Assembly (NCBI GenBank): GCA_951394045.1
Contig: OX595992.1
Coordinates: forward strand, 2,604,001-2,668,000
Direction: 5' to 3'
DNA length: 64,000 nucleotides
DNA from: Nitzschia sp. DOCU1
Taxonomy: Eukaryota > Bacillariophyta > Bacillariophyceae > Bacillariales > Bacillariaceae
This document shows, piece by piece, positions 10,368-22,046 of the stretch (its first letter is position 1; every line of letters starts with the position of its first letter). The notes under the pieces were generated by a model. The model ran no database searches. It saw only the letters and a list, made by a program, of their open reading frames with translations, and had not been told where the DNA came from. The position numbers and the translations under genes were made by a program.

Positions 10368-12131
10368 TTAACTGGACAATATAGTGGATGCAATACTGCA
10401 GCTGCTCTCTACCGACGCACGCCTGGTGGGCATGCTGGGTGCCGATTGTTGACTTTCCTGACTAGCCAAGGTTCGGCTGGATGCGGGTTGCACGAGGGGA
10501 GGCTTACTCTTCAGCACAACTCCAGTGGTAGTAGCCGGAGTACCAAGCCCATCCTTTGTCGGCACCCCACACAGAGTGCCATGAAGAGGACCAGTACTAT
10601 TGGTTCCTTGAGACTCGGATCGTTCCGGTTTGGAGCACGGGCTCAGGGCTCTGCAAGTAATAGCGAAGCGGCTACTAACGACTCGGTCTTCCACAGGAAA
10701 TGTTGTCGTGGGAGCAGTACTACCACCGAGTAAAGATGAATGATTTCCATTGATATCCTTTCCGCCACTGTTAATTTTGTTGCCTTTGTTGAAGCTGGTA
10801 CGTCGACTTGTAATGTTGGGCGACGAGTAGTCCTCCAACAAGCTGGTCATGGTCAGGGAAGATCCAACGCCCCAATGGCGATCCACGGCACAGGCATCCT
10901 CAAAGTCACGGGCCAAAAAACTCGAATCCTCAAAGAGAAAGGATTCCAAGGTGATGTCTGACTGAACCGCCCAATGATTCGCACAGGCGCCAAATGGGGC
11001 CGTTGCGGCCTCGAGTGTAATGGATTGGCGACGCTTGGTATTAGGAACAGGAGAACGAGACCTGCAAGGAATGCGAATACTGGGAGTAACCTCTTCGGCG
11101 TCTTCTTGGTTTTCCTTTCGGCGCCTGGTATTGGCAGAATGCAATGTGCTACCCAGATGAGTGTCGGTTCTTGTCTCCTCGTCTCTATCTGCTGTCGGCT
11201 CATCCGCCTCAAGAGTGGGCGACAGACGCCTGGGATACATCAAATTGCATCCGATAGCGCTGTTCGTGCTGGCCCGGCGACCATACTTGCTATTGCAAAT
11301 AGCGCTACCACCATGACTTCCAAGGGATATGCCACTTCGACTGCTTTTGCTGGGTGATGCAATCAAATACGAAACATCGTCGTCCAACAAATCCGTCTCG
11401 ATCGTGCTGATGGTCATGTCTTCATTGAAACTCGTGTAGCCTGACGTCGCATCGCTTATGACACTATTGGTCGTAGAGCTCAGGGTCCCGGTCGTCGCTC
11501 CACTCATGATACTGTTAGCGGATGGCCGACGTCTCGGTGGCTGACACAGTTCATTAGACGCCGAGGGCACGCTGGAATGGTGGCTTGAAGCAAGGCTATT
11601 ACTGACTGCTCCTGTCGCATGAAAGCGATGATTGGAATCACCCAGGAGGTCACCGCCTTTGACTAACGATGCTGGATTTGGCATGGAATAGCGCCGGGGT
11701 TTACGGCGAGTCGTCGTCCCCTGGATGAATCTCGAGCTTATGGTTGTTGCTGCTAAAGACGAGTTGCTGCCATGCGTCATGTGCAACTCTTCGTCTTCCG
11801 CCAACGTGGGGAAAGCTTTGCCACCCCCGAGTCGACTGCTGGTGGCAGATGTCGTGAACGAATCATCAAATGTAATCGATGACACCGCACTGGAGAAATC
11901 ACCTTGCTGATGATGATGAAAGCTCGATTCCCCGTCCACAAGGAAACCCCCGGACACAGGATTGTCGGTAGCATAAAGTTGGCGTTCACGATCCGGCATT
12001 GTGCAGAAAGTGGGAAAGGTGCTTCCTGTTAAGCTTACAAACGTTTCGGAATATTCTTCCTCGAGGTTGTTTTCTTCGTTGGCGGAGTGGATCATTGGGG
12101 CTGGAGCTTCGACGAGAGACTGGGAAATCAA
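10368..12131 (-). CDS. Large Ser/Thr-rich hypothetical protein
   Basis: About 575-587 aa, function unknown. The frame uses TTG at 12131; the first ATG is at 12095. The frame stays open upstream to about 12305 without an ATG, so a 5' exon may be missing from this model. The protein is mostly disordered (Ser, Thr, Gly, short Arg patches such as RRRPSANS and KRRQS, which look like basophilic kinase sites). Near residues 386 and 419 a motif is repeated: HWAVQSDITLESFLFEDSS and HWGVGSSLTMTSLLEDYSS. An acidic-Ser block near residue 80 (SSAVSSITFDDSF) is reminiscent of STLSAITISDDF in the neighbouring paralogues. No membrane segment. A regulatory scaffold is possible; this is inference. Confidence 0.65.
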   Translation of the reverse strand: MISQSLVEAPAPMIHSANEENNLEEEYSETFVSLTGSTFPTFCTMPDRERQLYATDNPVSGGFLVDGESSFHHHQQGDFSSAVSSITFDDSFTTSATSSRLGGGKAFPTLAEDEELHMTHGSNSSLAATTISSRFIQGTTTRRKPRRYSMPNPASLVKGGDLLGDSNHRFHATGAVSNSLASSHHSSVPSASNELCQPPRRRPSANSIMSGATTGTLSSTTNSVISDATSGYTSFNEDMTISTIETDLLDDDVSYLIASPSKSSRSGISLGSHGGSAICNSKYGRRASTNSAIGCNLMYPRRLSPTLEADEPTADRDEETRTDTHLGSTLHSANTRRRKENQEDAEEVTPSIRIPCRSRSPVPNTKRRQSITLEAATAPFGACANHWAVQSDITLESFLFEDSSFLARDFEDACAVDRHWGVGSSLTMTSLLEDYSSPNITSRRTSFNKGNKINSGGKDINGNHSSLLGGSTAPTTTFPVEDRVVSSRFAITCRALSPCSKPERSESQGTNSTGPLHGTLCGVPTKDGLGTPATTTGVVLKSKPPLVQPASSRTLASQESQQSAPSMPTRRASVESSCSIASTILSS

Positions 12132-13789
12132 AGAGCTGTTCAGGGCACTTGTGGGCTTTTGTTGAGTCGAGTCGGTACAGAAAGCAGGTGGAGTATCCGA
12201 GCAAACTGAATCTGTAGCATTAGAAACCGGGCTTTTCGATCTCTCCCCATGCTGGATTTCGGAAATTTCACCGGTGGCTTGTTTTATTGCATACCCCTGC
12301 CCCGGGGCAATTCAAGCTCGCATTCACATTGGAAGTAGAAAAAGGATCCAGGATAAAAGCCCACGATTCGTCACGACTGAACCCGATTATTTTGGACAGT
12401 AGTAAAAGATTTATTGACATTTCCACAAAAAAACCAAATGCACATTCGGTACTGCGACCACGCATGGAACAGCATAGAACCCATAAACACGTCGATTAGG
12501 GCTTCTAGCGAGGAACATCTGAATTTATGAGATGGCGGGAGAAGGGCAATTACGACTGCATTCTGCAGGTTCCCATTCCGACAGCAAAGGGAGAAAGTCT
12601 CTCGTCCGGCAACATTCTCTCGGATCAATCGCGTTGGTGGTACTAGAATCACGTATCGATTACGGCAGTCCCGGTACACACCGTTGCGTACAAAGCCGAC
12701 GACGTCAGTGGCGGACAATGGCGGGCATCACAACGGGCAGTGGTTGACTACAGTATCCTAGCTACTACTGACAATGAAACGCGACAACTACAACGTCTCT
12801 GTTGAACTAACGCCACAGCTACCGGTAGCTCGCATGGTGGAGGATGGAAGTGCTCCAAGAGACAATGAAAATGACTCCGTACTGTTGCTATTTCGTATTC
12901 TCTCTCTCCCCCGATGGATTACAGCAGGTCTCCCGCCCTACTGCTGCTCATCCTTATCATCTACCGGGTATCTGTATTAGAGCGTCTTTGTGGAAGATGG
13001 GAGGTTCATCGATGCATGTTCTGCATCCTGAAACGCTAATAAATGTCTCAAGGCGTCACCCATCCCATCGTCCTCTATTATCAGACCCTTCCTTCCTTGT
13101 AGTCATGCATCGTGGCTATGCTCATTCCTAACATAAAATGGGATGAGCGAGAATGGCCATCGCTCCCTCGCAACACTTCATTGGATTTTCGTTCCGACCC
13201 AGCATCGTTTCAGCTGGCGGGAAATCACACTCCGAGCGCTCCGGTCGGTTGATACATCTAAGTACCCAAAACAAAGAAGGGATTCCTTTATTAGTATTTG
13301 TAGATATCATAAACTAATTTATTTATTGGTGTTTTAATTTTTTGCGGGAGTCCATGCCGACAACGTCGAATCAACGGACACACACTCAAGTCGTGTGGGG
13401 TGAGGCAGCAACTACCGCTATGTTTTTCTCATCATCGATCGATCCATCGACCTCCTTGGCTTCCGGCTCGTCCTTGCTTGTCTGCATCGCACCCCCTTTG
13501 CTGCTATTCTTGCTCTTAATCACTGTATTACAACTAACAGGAACACTTCGTTCTTGCCGAAAAGAAAGCGCAGTAGTAGTCGTTGCTTATTCGACGGCTC
13601 GGTACAAGGCAAATCAGCGGTTCTCAGGGAATCGTAAACGCGATTTGTATCAGCTACTCCAAATTATTCTCGGTTGCTTCCTTCCTGTACTGTATAACCA
13701 CAACAACAAACTGTTGTGCAGTCTTCTTGGGGTGATCCAAAGAGCAAAGCAAAGCCTTTCCTAGTACGCGACACTCCTCTTATCTTAAA
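12132..13789. other. Intergenic region, no supportable gene
   Basis: Divergent spacer between the minus-strand Ser-rich gene and the plus-strand SYLF gene, so it probably holds both promoters. The 140-codon plus frame at 13342-13764 has one hydrophobic stretch but is Ser/Thr simple sequence and probably 5' flank. An ACCGGT palindrome lies at 12821. Confidence 0.4.
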
Positions 13790-16700
13790 ATGGCAGCCGT
13801 ATCGCCTTTGAGTTCGACGAAATCCCAAACCTTGTGGCAACGTTGGAGTCAAGATGCTAGCCATGCCTTTCAAGACATGTATGGGAATTTGATATTGGGG
13901 GATGATGCCGGCCAATCCGCCAAACTTGTGGTAGTGGTCAATGCGACTGGTAGTACTTCGAGTGCGGCCGATGGCGATGACCTGCCCTTGCATCAACGTG
14001 CTTCGTTCAGCAATAACAAACACAATCAAACCCTCCAGAATTTGGGTGTCACCTTTTGTGAAATCAATGGACGTGCCTACGTACAAACGGTAGAACCCAA
14101 GTCACGAGCAGCCATGGCTGGTGTACTCGTACGAGATTGTGTTCAATATGCGGCTGTGCTAGCGAGTGAATGGAGGGACCCCCTCGGAGAAGATTTTGAC
14201 GAAATTAAAAAACATGCTTTGGAACGAGAAGAAAACGGGCAACGCATCTCTTACAAGGAATTGAAAGGTCTCTTGCAAACGGGCATTTTGATGGAAGAAA
14301 CCAAGTCTACTACAGGTTCTGAAGGACTTGCGGGTGCCGGATGTTTGGCACCTCGATCGTCGGTGCCAACAACCATTCAAGTCAGCAATAATAGTGGGGG
14401 TACAGCCTTGTGTGGAAGTTTGTCACCCCAACAACAATCCAAATTACAGCAACAGAAAAACAACAAAAACTCGACGGATAGTAAATCCGGAGGCTTACCA
14501 CCACCACCACCGGATCCCAAACCTGTCGTGTTGGTCTTTCGACGTACCAAACAACGTCCATCCATGTCCTTGCCCATTTGGCCTAATTATCGATTGGATG
14601 ATGAATGTGATGTGGCGTGTCAAATATTGAGCAGTCTTGCGACATCGCCGCCCCAAACGTCGAGCAATACCTCGGTCCAAAGTAACAAATCCATGCTCTC
14701 GTATAATGCACCGGAAGAAACGGTAGAAGCTGCTACCATTCGAGCCATGATTCAAAATGCCGTCGGCTTGGCTTTTTTGAGAAGTAACAAGTTGGTCTTG
14801 GGCGTGAGTGTCCATGCTGGATCGGGCATTGTCATTGCTAGATTGCCGGATGGAACCTGGAGTGCACCCTCGGCGATTGGTATTGCCGGTATGGGCCTTG
14901 GGCTACAATTGGGTATCGAAGTCGCACATTCGATATTGATTTTACAAACCAAGGAAGCTCTAGAGCATTTTCAACGAGGTGGCTCCTTCACGGTGGGTGC
15001 CAATGTGGGTGCTGCCGTGGGCGGAGTCGGACGTGAAGCTGTGGGTGCGGCAAGTTTGTCAGGCGTCTTTTGTGGACAATCTGATCCTCTCGTCATGGTC
15101 AAGGATGATGAATATCATGCCGATGTTCATCCACCGGATGCACCGTCCAGTGTCGGTGTCGCACCCTTGGTAGCCTATGCCAAGAGTCAAGGCTTGTATG
15201 TAGGTCTTTCGTTGGAAGGTAGTCGCATTCATGGTCGAAATGATGTCAATGCACGAACGTATCAATTTGATACACGCAAGGCTATTTCAGCAAATGATTT
15301 ATTGACTGGAAAAGTTGCCCCTCCACCCGAAGCCGATAAATTGTACGAAGCATTGCATCAGGTTGAATTTACACACGAGCTCCATAGTTTGCCACGACCC
15401 CCCAAGGCACTCTGGGGACGCAAGGCATGGTATTCTTCCAGCGATCCCTTGGATTTTGCTACTCTGGAAGATGCGTCCTCCTTGAATGCTTTTGAGCGTG
15501 CCTTTCGAGAATTCTTATATGGTGGTGTCTATGTCTGGCGTGTCAAGGGTCGAAAACGAGAACGACGAACGTTGTGGCTTTATGTGCCAGAAGGATCGGC
15601 CAGTTTACAACTAGGATTTGTTAGTAAACTCTCCAACGTGGAAGCCAAACGAACTGGGTCTCAAGAATTGGATGATCGACGATCCGTGGCATCAGAAGAG
15701 GTGACGTTGGATTCAGCACTTGTGGTGAGTTGTTGTTGGTGTGCAAGAAATCTGGGAGGGTGTATAACATCCTTTTGGAATTTCGCCTGTGTCTTTGCTA
15801 ACAAACTGCTTGGTCGTCTCTCTCGGTCTCTCCCTGGTTTCAGGATAATCAATCGATCATGAATCCACAAGGCGTCCGGACTCATGTGGAATTATCTCGA
15901 AAGAACTCGGTAGCATTGACAGATATCATTTGCATGGATCAAACTCCCCCCAAAGATCTTGTATTGGAAAAGCCAGAAGAAGCTCGAAGAGTCATCTCAC
16001 TCGAAACGGCCTACAATCAGGTGCTCTTTGTGGCAAAGTCGGACCAGGAAGCTCAAGTCCTTATGTCGGGCATTCGCATCCTTCTGGAATCCGAGACGAA
16101 ACGATGTGGAATCCGGGGAGGCTACGGCAAGCACGGAGAATCGTCTTTGCGAGGAAAACAGCAGCGAGGCGCCAATAACAGTAACAAAAAGGGCAAGAGA
16201 GGACGAACGTCAGGCTATGCAAGTTCGGAGGCGGAAGATAACGACGATATGAGCGCTAGCGTCATGAGCGTGAGTGACATGCCGGAAGGCTGGAGGTCCT
16301 GGGGTCGTGTGCCAGGGCGAAACTTTTTGAGAGGGCAAGCTGCGGCCAATGATCATGGCTATCCTCAATATGTTCACGGTCAATTGTTGGTCCGGGATAT
16401 CGCCAAGAATGTACATCTACCTTTACCTCTCCCACTTTGTCGCGTTTTGCTATTGGATTCGTCGTCGCCCGTCATCTCACAATGGGAGAAGGATCGAGGC
16501 GATTTGGAATTTGAAAAGACTCCTTGGACCTTTCCACCAGCAACTCCGCGAGAGCGAGATCAATATCAATCGGAGCATCAATTGATTGCTTCAGGCAGCA
16601 TGTGTGGTGCCCACCGAACTATTTCCTACCATCGACCGAGACATGGACAGCTTGTACGACTGTTTGAGACCCAAATTGTGGACTCGGACGATTCGGAAAA

Positions 16701-17460
16701 GCTAGCCTTTCAGATTCATGAACGGATGCCTCGACGCGGATTCAGTATCAAGGTCAAGATTTTGCTACGTTCGTACGATAATGAATGCGAGGCAACGGTT
16801 CTGGGTGAAATTCGTCCCGTTGGCAAGAATATGAGTAATCCAGAAGCCGTTCACAAGGCATTTTTGCTGGTAATAGACGAATTACGGGAGCGCTATGGTC
16901 CAGACGGCAACGGCCTCCTGTCGGGCTTTTTGAACGCCGTCAACACGTTCAAAGAAGATGACTTGTCTCCACACATCAATGGTTCCTTGTCGAAGATGCA
17001 TGGCTTTGGGGAAGAAAAGAAGGAACAAGACAACGCATCAGTTGCTAGCAACGCCGACAGCAAAAGCATCAAGCTCGAAGATATGCTCAAGGCGAATGCC
17101 AATTTGGGAATCCCCGACGTGCCCGAACCTAAATTTCTTCAAGATCGCACGCCCAGTCCGATGGATGTCGACAAGTACCGCGAAAGCTACCGCAAGCCGA
17201 AACAGGCCCCAATGCCTTCGGATACCTTTGATGCGCCCTCAACAGAGCCGGTCATGATTGAGGTCAAGCCGCTGCCTAAGATTCGTCTTAGCCTAATGCC
17301 CTCACCTCGCGAAGAAGACGAGTTTGATTTGGACGAAGAAGGAGACCCGGCCCCAAGCCCCATGAATTTCGACGGCAGCAACAACGGTAGCACCAAGTCA
17401 AAAAAGTCGAGAAAATCTTGGGGAAAGAAACGAAAATCAAGAAAAAGTAGCACGGCGTAG
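13790..17460 (+). CDS. Multidomain lipid-binding protein: PDZ-like + SYLF + PH-like + VASt-like
   Basis: Exons 13790-15724 and 15844-17460 (intron 15725-15843, GTGAGT...TTTCAG, phase 0) give 1,183 aa. Order: a PDZ-like fold near residues 70-115 (LGVTFCEINGRAYVQTVEP); a clear SYLF (Ysc84) domain near 315-495, with GSGIVIARLPDGTWSAPSAI and later GLYVGLSLEGSRI; a segment near 555-720 with PH-like features, split by the intron; a disordered basic linker; and near 795-1000 a segment beginning GWRSWGRVPG and ending EAVHKAFLLVIDELRERYG that resembles VASt/StAR-like lipid-transfer domains. The C-terminus is Lys/Ser-rich. SYLF domains bind phosphoinositides and actin-linked membranes, so a membrane-contact or trafficking role is likely. 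SYLF is secure; the PH-like and VASt-like calls are tentative. Confidence 0.85.
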
Positions 17461-18578
17461 ATTGCGGTCTTCCTATCGAAGACTACTGTACTACTTAAAA
17501 GGAAAAACATTACATCAACTCGAACGTTACTTTGATCTGTGGCGCAAAAAGCCCCAATTAGAACCATGCCCCCCCCCCCCCCCCGTTGGGTAATTCTTGG
17601 TAGTTTTGATGATAGTTACCACAGCAGCAACGCACTCATCGTGTGATCGCCAGGCTATCACAAGAGACGAGCTAGTAGCATCGGTGCCTCCCGAAGAAAC
17701 CAAATGCGAATCTTTGTGCCGACCTCTTTGTGGAAAAAAACTCCTTTGGACAGGCATCGCCTACCGGTAGCTGTGTGACGTCAGTCCAAAAATACTTTTC
17801 CCGCCTAAGCTTGCGAACCCCCTCCCCAAAGAATAGTCACTAATATAAGAAATCATTTAAAAATGAACCGGCATTGAATAAGTGGAATTAAAAATAAATA
17901 AGAGAATTACACATCAAATTGATCCGATTTTGGTTTTGATTGCATTGCTGCCTGATGGTAGAGCGCTACTGATCGTGAGCGAACATGGCTGCTCTCCATC
18001 TGTGGACTGTTGCTGCAGGAAGGCGACTGTTAGCTCGATGGCGATAAATACCCAGGAGAACATGATCATGGCCTTGTAGCGAGCCTTCTCTAATCAACAA
18101 TCATAGTACCGAAACCCATCCCTCCCTGACGGCGTTTGTCCTCCCTTATTATCCGAAACAGCCACTTAAGGGCAATTTGGAATGCACATTGCAAGGAGGA
18201 TAATCGAACTCAACCTTTCCGGACTAATGAGCGAACAAATTACTTCGTGACTTCGAATGAAGGTAGCACTATTCGTCCGCCCGTCGGGCGAATTTTTGCT
18301 CTTTACCTAGAATTAACGCTATGCAAAAGAACGTCCAACGGCATAAGGACAGGTGGATTATTGTGATATTCTTGCTGAGTCCCAACCCGAACGGGATGAC
18401 GCAGCATTGAAATGAGAAATGTCTAATCGAAATGATTGGGGAATAGTGCCGGAAGATGTTATGATAAAAATCCGATCCCAAACTCCCAAAAATGTTCGCC
18501 ACAAAATTTCCACCTCGTCAAACTGCATTGCACGCCCTTCACATACCTCACAAACCTTCTTTCGTGTCCTCAACGACC
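17461..18578. other. Intergenic region with a C16 homopolymer
   Basis: No gene seen. An uninterrupted run of 16 C lies at 17569-17584, just after the SYLF gene. A CTACCGGTAG palindrome lies at 17761-17770. A tRNA-like word near 17950 was examined and rejected. Confidence 0.5.
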
Positions 18579-19415
18579 ATGGCTTCTACCGATCGAATCG
18601 CTGCTCTTAACAACGAGGGCTGCAAGGAACTCGATGCTGGACGTCTCGAAACGGCCATGACTCATTTCAAGACAGCACTTTCGTTTTTGAAAGACTACCT
18701 TCAGAACCGTCCTCAAGACATGCGAGAACAAGATGAGGGAGTTTGCTCCTCGTCTTCTTCCCAACTGAGATCAATGCCAATCGAAATGCTTCACAAGAAC
18801 CATGATGTGGCTGCCAATTCCACGTCTCGAACAAGACTATGGGCACAAACCCCATGCTTTGCTGCTGTTTATTCCAACGCCATTCGAATGATCCCTGGTT
18901 ACTGTTTTTCGAACGATGCAATGGAAGACAACAGAGTCAAGACGGCTTTTATGGTATTTAACCTTGCAACTATTCTTCACGTACAAGGTCTGCGGGGCTC
19001 TTGCATCAGCAGAGGAAAGCCTCTACAGAAAGCCCAGTACCTGTACTCCTACACGTTCGATCTGGTACGCCCTATTGTAAACGAGCACTATCAACGAGCA
19101 ACACCGACTGGAAATGCAGCCTTTGATTTGCTCGTCGTTGCCTTGCTTAACAACGTTGCGTATCTTCAGATGGAGTTCTCCGAGTTTGAGACAGCTAGCT
19201 CTACTTTTCAGAGTTTAGTGCAATATGCTACCTTCTCATCTTCGTTCCGAGATCTACAAGAACAAAGATATAACAACAACATCAGCAGTACTAGTTCACC
19301 AGACGCGCCCCCGCAACAGGAAGAGAACGCGACGATCCTGGAACAAGTTGACTGCATGATCCACAACGCTTCGGTCATGGGGTTAAGTTCACACAACGCT
19401 GCACCAGCAGCCTAA
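18579..19415 (+). CDS. TPR-like hypothetical protein
   Basis: 278 aa from the ATG at 18579, chosen over an in-frame ATG at 18492 because it is followed directly by a TPR-type helix pair (ALNNEGCKELDAGRLETAMTHFKTAL, residues about 8-33) and has a CGACCATGG context. Further helices (AFMVFNLATILHVQGL; FDLLVVALLNNVAYLQMEFSEFETASSTF) have TPR spacing and hydrophobic pattern. There is no signal peptide and no membrane segment. The C-terminal tail is Ser/Gln-rich. TPRs mediate protein-protein contacts; the partner is unknown. Diatom genomes carry many such single-gene TPR proteins. Confidence 0.75.
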   Translation: MASTDRIAALNNEGCKELDAGRLETAMTHFKTALSFLKDYLQNRPQDMREQDEGVCSSSSSQLRSMPIEMLHKNHDVAANSTSRTRLWAQTPCFAAVYSNAIRMIPGYCFSNDAMEDNRVKTAFMVFNLATILHVQGLRGSCISRGKPLQKAQYLYSYTFDLVRPIVNEHYQRATPTGNAAFDLLVVALLNNVAYLQMEFSEFETASSTFQSLVQYATFSSSFRDLQEQRYNNNISSTSSPDAPPQQEENATILEQVDCMIHNASVMGLSSHNAAPAA

Positions 19416-19960
19416 TTTCTTTTCTAGTTATCTACTCTATCTTTCTACAAACTGGTTGCGTTTGATGAAAAGAAAGTTTTTCGTTTGTTGGTCCTTGATG
19501 ATGAATCAGATGACTACTGCCCTATTTGGTTGTTAGGTGATAGAAGAAAGTTCGACAAAGGTAGGTGGCGACGAGATTCGGACAGATGGTGCAGTAACGG
19601 CTGGCTCGCTCTGTGACTATTGCCCATCCAACTACCGTACCTTATGTGGCACGAACTTTCCGAGGGCTATCTCCAGAGAGGACATACTAGTACTCTACCA
19701 AAAGAAGTGCCCCATGTGAAACGTCAACCTTCGAGCTCGCTTTGGCGAAATACTAGCACTCCCGGAACCCGCGGACCGACGAAAAACTTTAGTCGAATGC
19801 GTCATAGATGGATGGACGACGACTGACTCACTCAACCGACTGTTGGAATCACTGCTTCTTTCGCAAAGCGACGATTTGGCGATGGTAGCATTCCAACTTC
19901 AGATACGTCCGTCGCCCTTTACTTGCCGCCGACGGCCACACAAATTTCCCTCTTGTTGCA
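19416..19960. other. Short intergenic region
   Basis: Between the TPR-like gene and the GNAT gene, both rightward, so this should hold the terminator of one and the promoter of the other. No motif can be assigned. Confidence 0.4.
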
Positions 19961-20953
19961 ATGGCATCTCACCACAAGCAAACGATGAGATATCATCCTT
20001 CCGAGCCACCGTCATCTTCATTCACACGGATACTATTATTTCTGATTGTTGTGGTATTGCCGATACTTTGTGAGAGTTGGACGCTACCATGTCGTTGCCA
20101 TGATTCCTCGCGACAACGACAGCAGCGACTCGTCGGCCAGTGTACCGCGCCATGGTCTTCTAGTGCTACAAATGGTGGCCGGCTCTTTGCGCCACTACTA
20201 GCATTGAATGGTGGCAACAATCCTGATAATGAGGCTTTGGAGGATGATACCGGACTTTCGTTTCAGATTCGACCCTGTCAATACAATGATTTGAATGCCG
20301 TGTCGGATATCATTATGGACTCGTTTTATGACACCAAGGTATCCTGGCGTCGTCTCGTCAAATTGGCCGAATTAAATCGTCTACAACAAAACTTTCCTTA
20401 TGTGGACTTGGACTTGCATCAAATGTTTGTGGCGGTAACTTTGCCGATATTGGAAGCTGCCGACGACAACAACAATAACAAGCAAATGGTGGTGGTTGGA
20501 TTTGTGGATGTGGACGCCCGTCCTTGCAAACCCGAAATTAAATTGCCCCGACCCTACTTGTCGGATTTGGCCATTCATCCCGACTATCGACGGCGTGGTA
20601 TTGCCAAGGCACTGGTCCAGACTGGGGAGGCCTTTATTCAAGCGATTCCTCGAGCGGAATTGTATATACGAGTCGAAGAGACTAATCATGCCGCCATTGC
20701 CATGTACCACCAATTAAATTATCAATCTCAAAGTGTGGAGGAAGTTCCAAGGGAGAAGAAACGAGTATTGACGCTGCATAAATACTTTGTGGATGGCGTT
20801 GGCGACGACGAGAAAGATGATGGAACACCAAAGGAGGTCATGACCCTTCCAAAGGATCAGGGCTTGACAGGAACAGCGATGGATTATGAAGCGTCAGATG
20901 CCGATCAAGCATCCAATGAGCAACAAAAAGGCCCGGTAGACTTTGCTATTTGA
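19961..20953 (+). CDS. GNAT-family N-acetyltransferase, probably organelle- or ER-targeted
   Basis: 330 aa. It transfers an acetyl group from acetyl-CoA to an amine; the substrate is unknown. Residues 22-38 (ILLFLIVVVLPILCESW) form a signal-peptide-like segment, followed by a Ser/Gln-rich linker. The catalytic domain spans about 95-275: a first strand SFQIRPCQYNDLNAVSDIIM, the strand MVVVGFVDVDARP, then motif A, LSDLAIHPDYRRRGIAKALV, whose RRRGIAKAL is the acetyl-CoA pyrophosphate loop. Motif B, LYIRVEETNHAAIAMYHQLNY, follows. The C-terminal 50 residues are acidic and dispensable-looking. The domain layout resembles plastid GNATs of algae and plants, but no clear ASAFAP-type plastid cleavage motif is visible. 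Confidence 0.88.
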   Translation: MASHHKQTMRYHPSEPPSSSFTRILLFLIVVVLPILCESWTLPCRCHDSSRQRQQRLVGQCTAPWSSSATNGGRLFAPLLALNGGNNPDNEALEDDTGLSFQIRPCQYNDLNAVSDIIMDSFYDTKVSWRRLVKLAELNRLQQNFPYVDLDLHQMFVAVTLPILEAADDNNNNKQMVVVGFVDVDARPCKPEIKLPRPYLSDLAIHPDYRRRGIAKALVQTGEAFIQAIPRAELYIRVEETNHAAIAMYHQLNYQSQSVEEVPREKKRVLTLHKYFVDGVGDDEKDDGTPKEVMTLPKDQGLTGTAMDYEASDADQASNEQQKGPVDFAI

Positions 20954-22046
20954 GAGACAATGGCATGGCATCTATGACTGTTTCTCCGGTTCATCGACTA
21001 TCAGGCATCAATGGAACAACGCAATCGATTTCGACTCATGGATCGTGCACAACTCTACTGTAGGCCTCTCTCCAATCTAACGTGGTCAATGATTGGACTA
21101 CTGAAGGATTGAGGCAGCAAGTAAGACTCAACCGGTTCTTCGTTTTTGGTACTTCTAGATGCAACATTGGTCGTCGCAATCATAAGTTTCGACGCCTTTC
21201 CTCTTGGATCCACATGTGGAATCTTCATCAGAATTCCATCAGTCAAGACATTTTCTGCACGTTCGGCGATGAAAGAGGGCGATGGAATACCGCCCTCCGA
21301 TTATCAAGTCGGGGGGGGGAGGCGTAGTATTATCTCCTTCCTAGCTAGGTCGAAATCTCACTACTATTTTGTCTGCAACGATCTAGCCATAGTCATACAA
21401 GTTCACTAGTGTTTTGTCTACAACGATCTAGCCGTAGTCGGAAAGTGCGCCATGATCTTCCGCTCTTGTTCATTCGGAGTTCACGACTATTTATCCAGCA
21501 GTAAAATCCAGCTAGAAACTGCACTCCGACGCTTGTTCGGTACAAGCTATGCATGATTTATAATCGGCTGATAGTGGAATGTATCACTGTTAAAACGATC
21601 TTGGGCCAACAGGACCGTCGACGGCTAAATCAAAGACTATCAACGACAAGTAGTAGTTCTTTACTAGCAAGATAGAGACAGCTTTCTGACCGAGGTCGAT
21701 CGAGTCGACTCATGTCACGAGAACCCGGGTCTCGAACACTTCTAAGTGGTTCCGGTCGTGCCCGACTGATCGTGACTGGCCAGTCGTCTGTGCGTCCAAT
21801 TTACACTTGGGAACTCGCCGATACCAAGTCGTGTGGTAAATTTGGGGTCCGTTCACACGAGCCACATTCATGTTGACGAGCCGGTCGGCCTTTTCCCGAT
21901 CCAACGCCCCTCACCTTTTTGCGAAGACACACGCGACTTTCCCCATCCATCTTGCTTTTGCACCCACAAAACTTGGAGAAGAGAGCGCTGGACAGCTATT
22001 TGTTCATTAATTTGTTCTTATAATCATCGGCTGGGGCACCACCACC
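20954..22046. other. Intergenic region, no gene seen
   Basis: Only short frames. Near 21340-21435 the word 'caacgatctagcc(a/g)tagtc' occurs twice in tandem (about 21377 and 21421). A G-run lies at 21310-21317. Confidence 0.4.

Noticed and set aside
13342..13764. 140-codon plus frame with a hydrophobic stretch
   Set aside because: Ser/Thr simple sequence immediately before the SYLF gene; more likely 5' flanking or untranslated sequence.
17945..17990. tRNA-like word (GCCTGATGGTAGAGCG)
   Set aside because: It has a D-arm-like segment, but no T-arm with GGTTCGA and no pairing acceptor stem follow.
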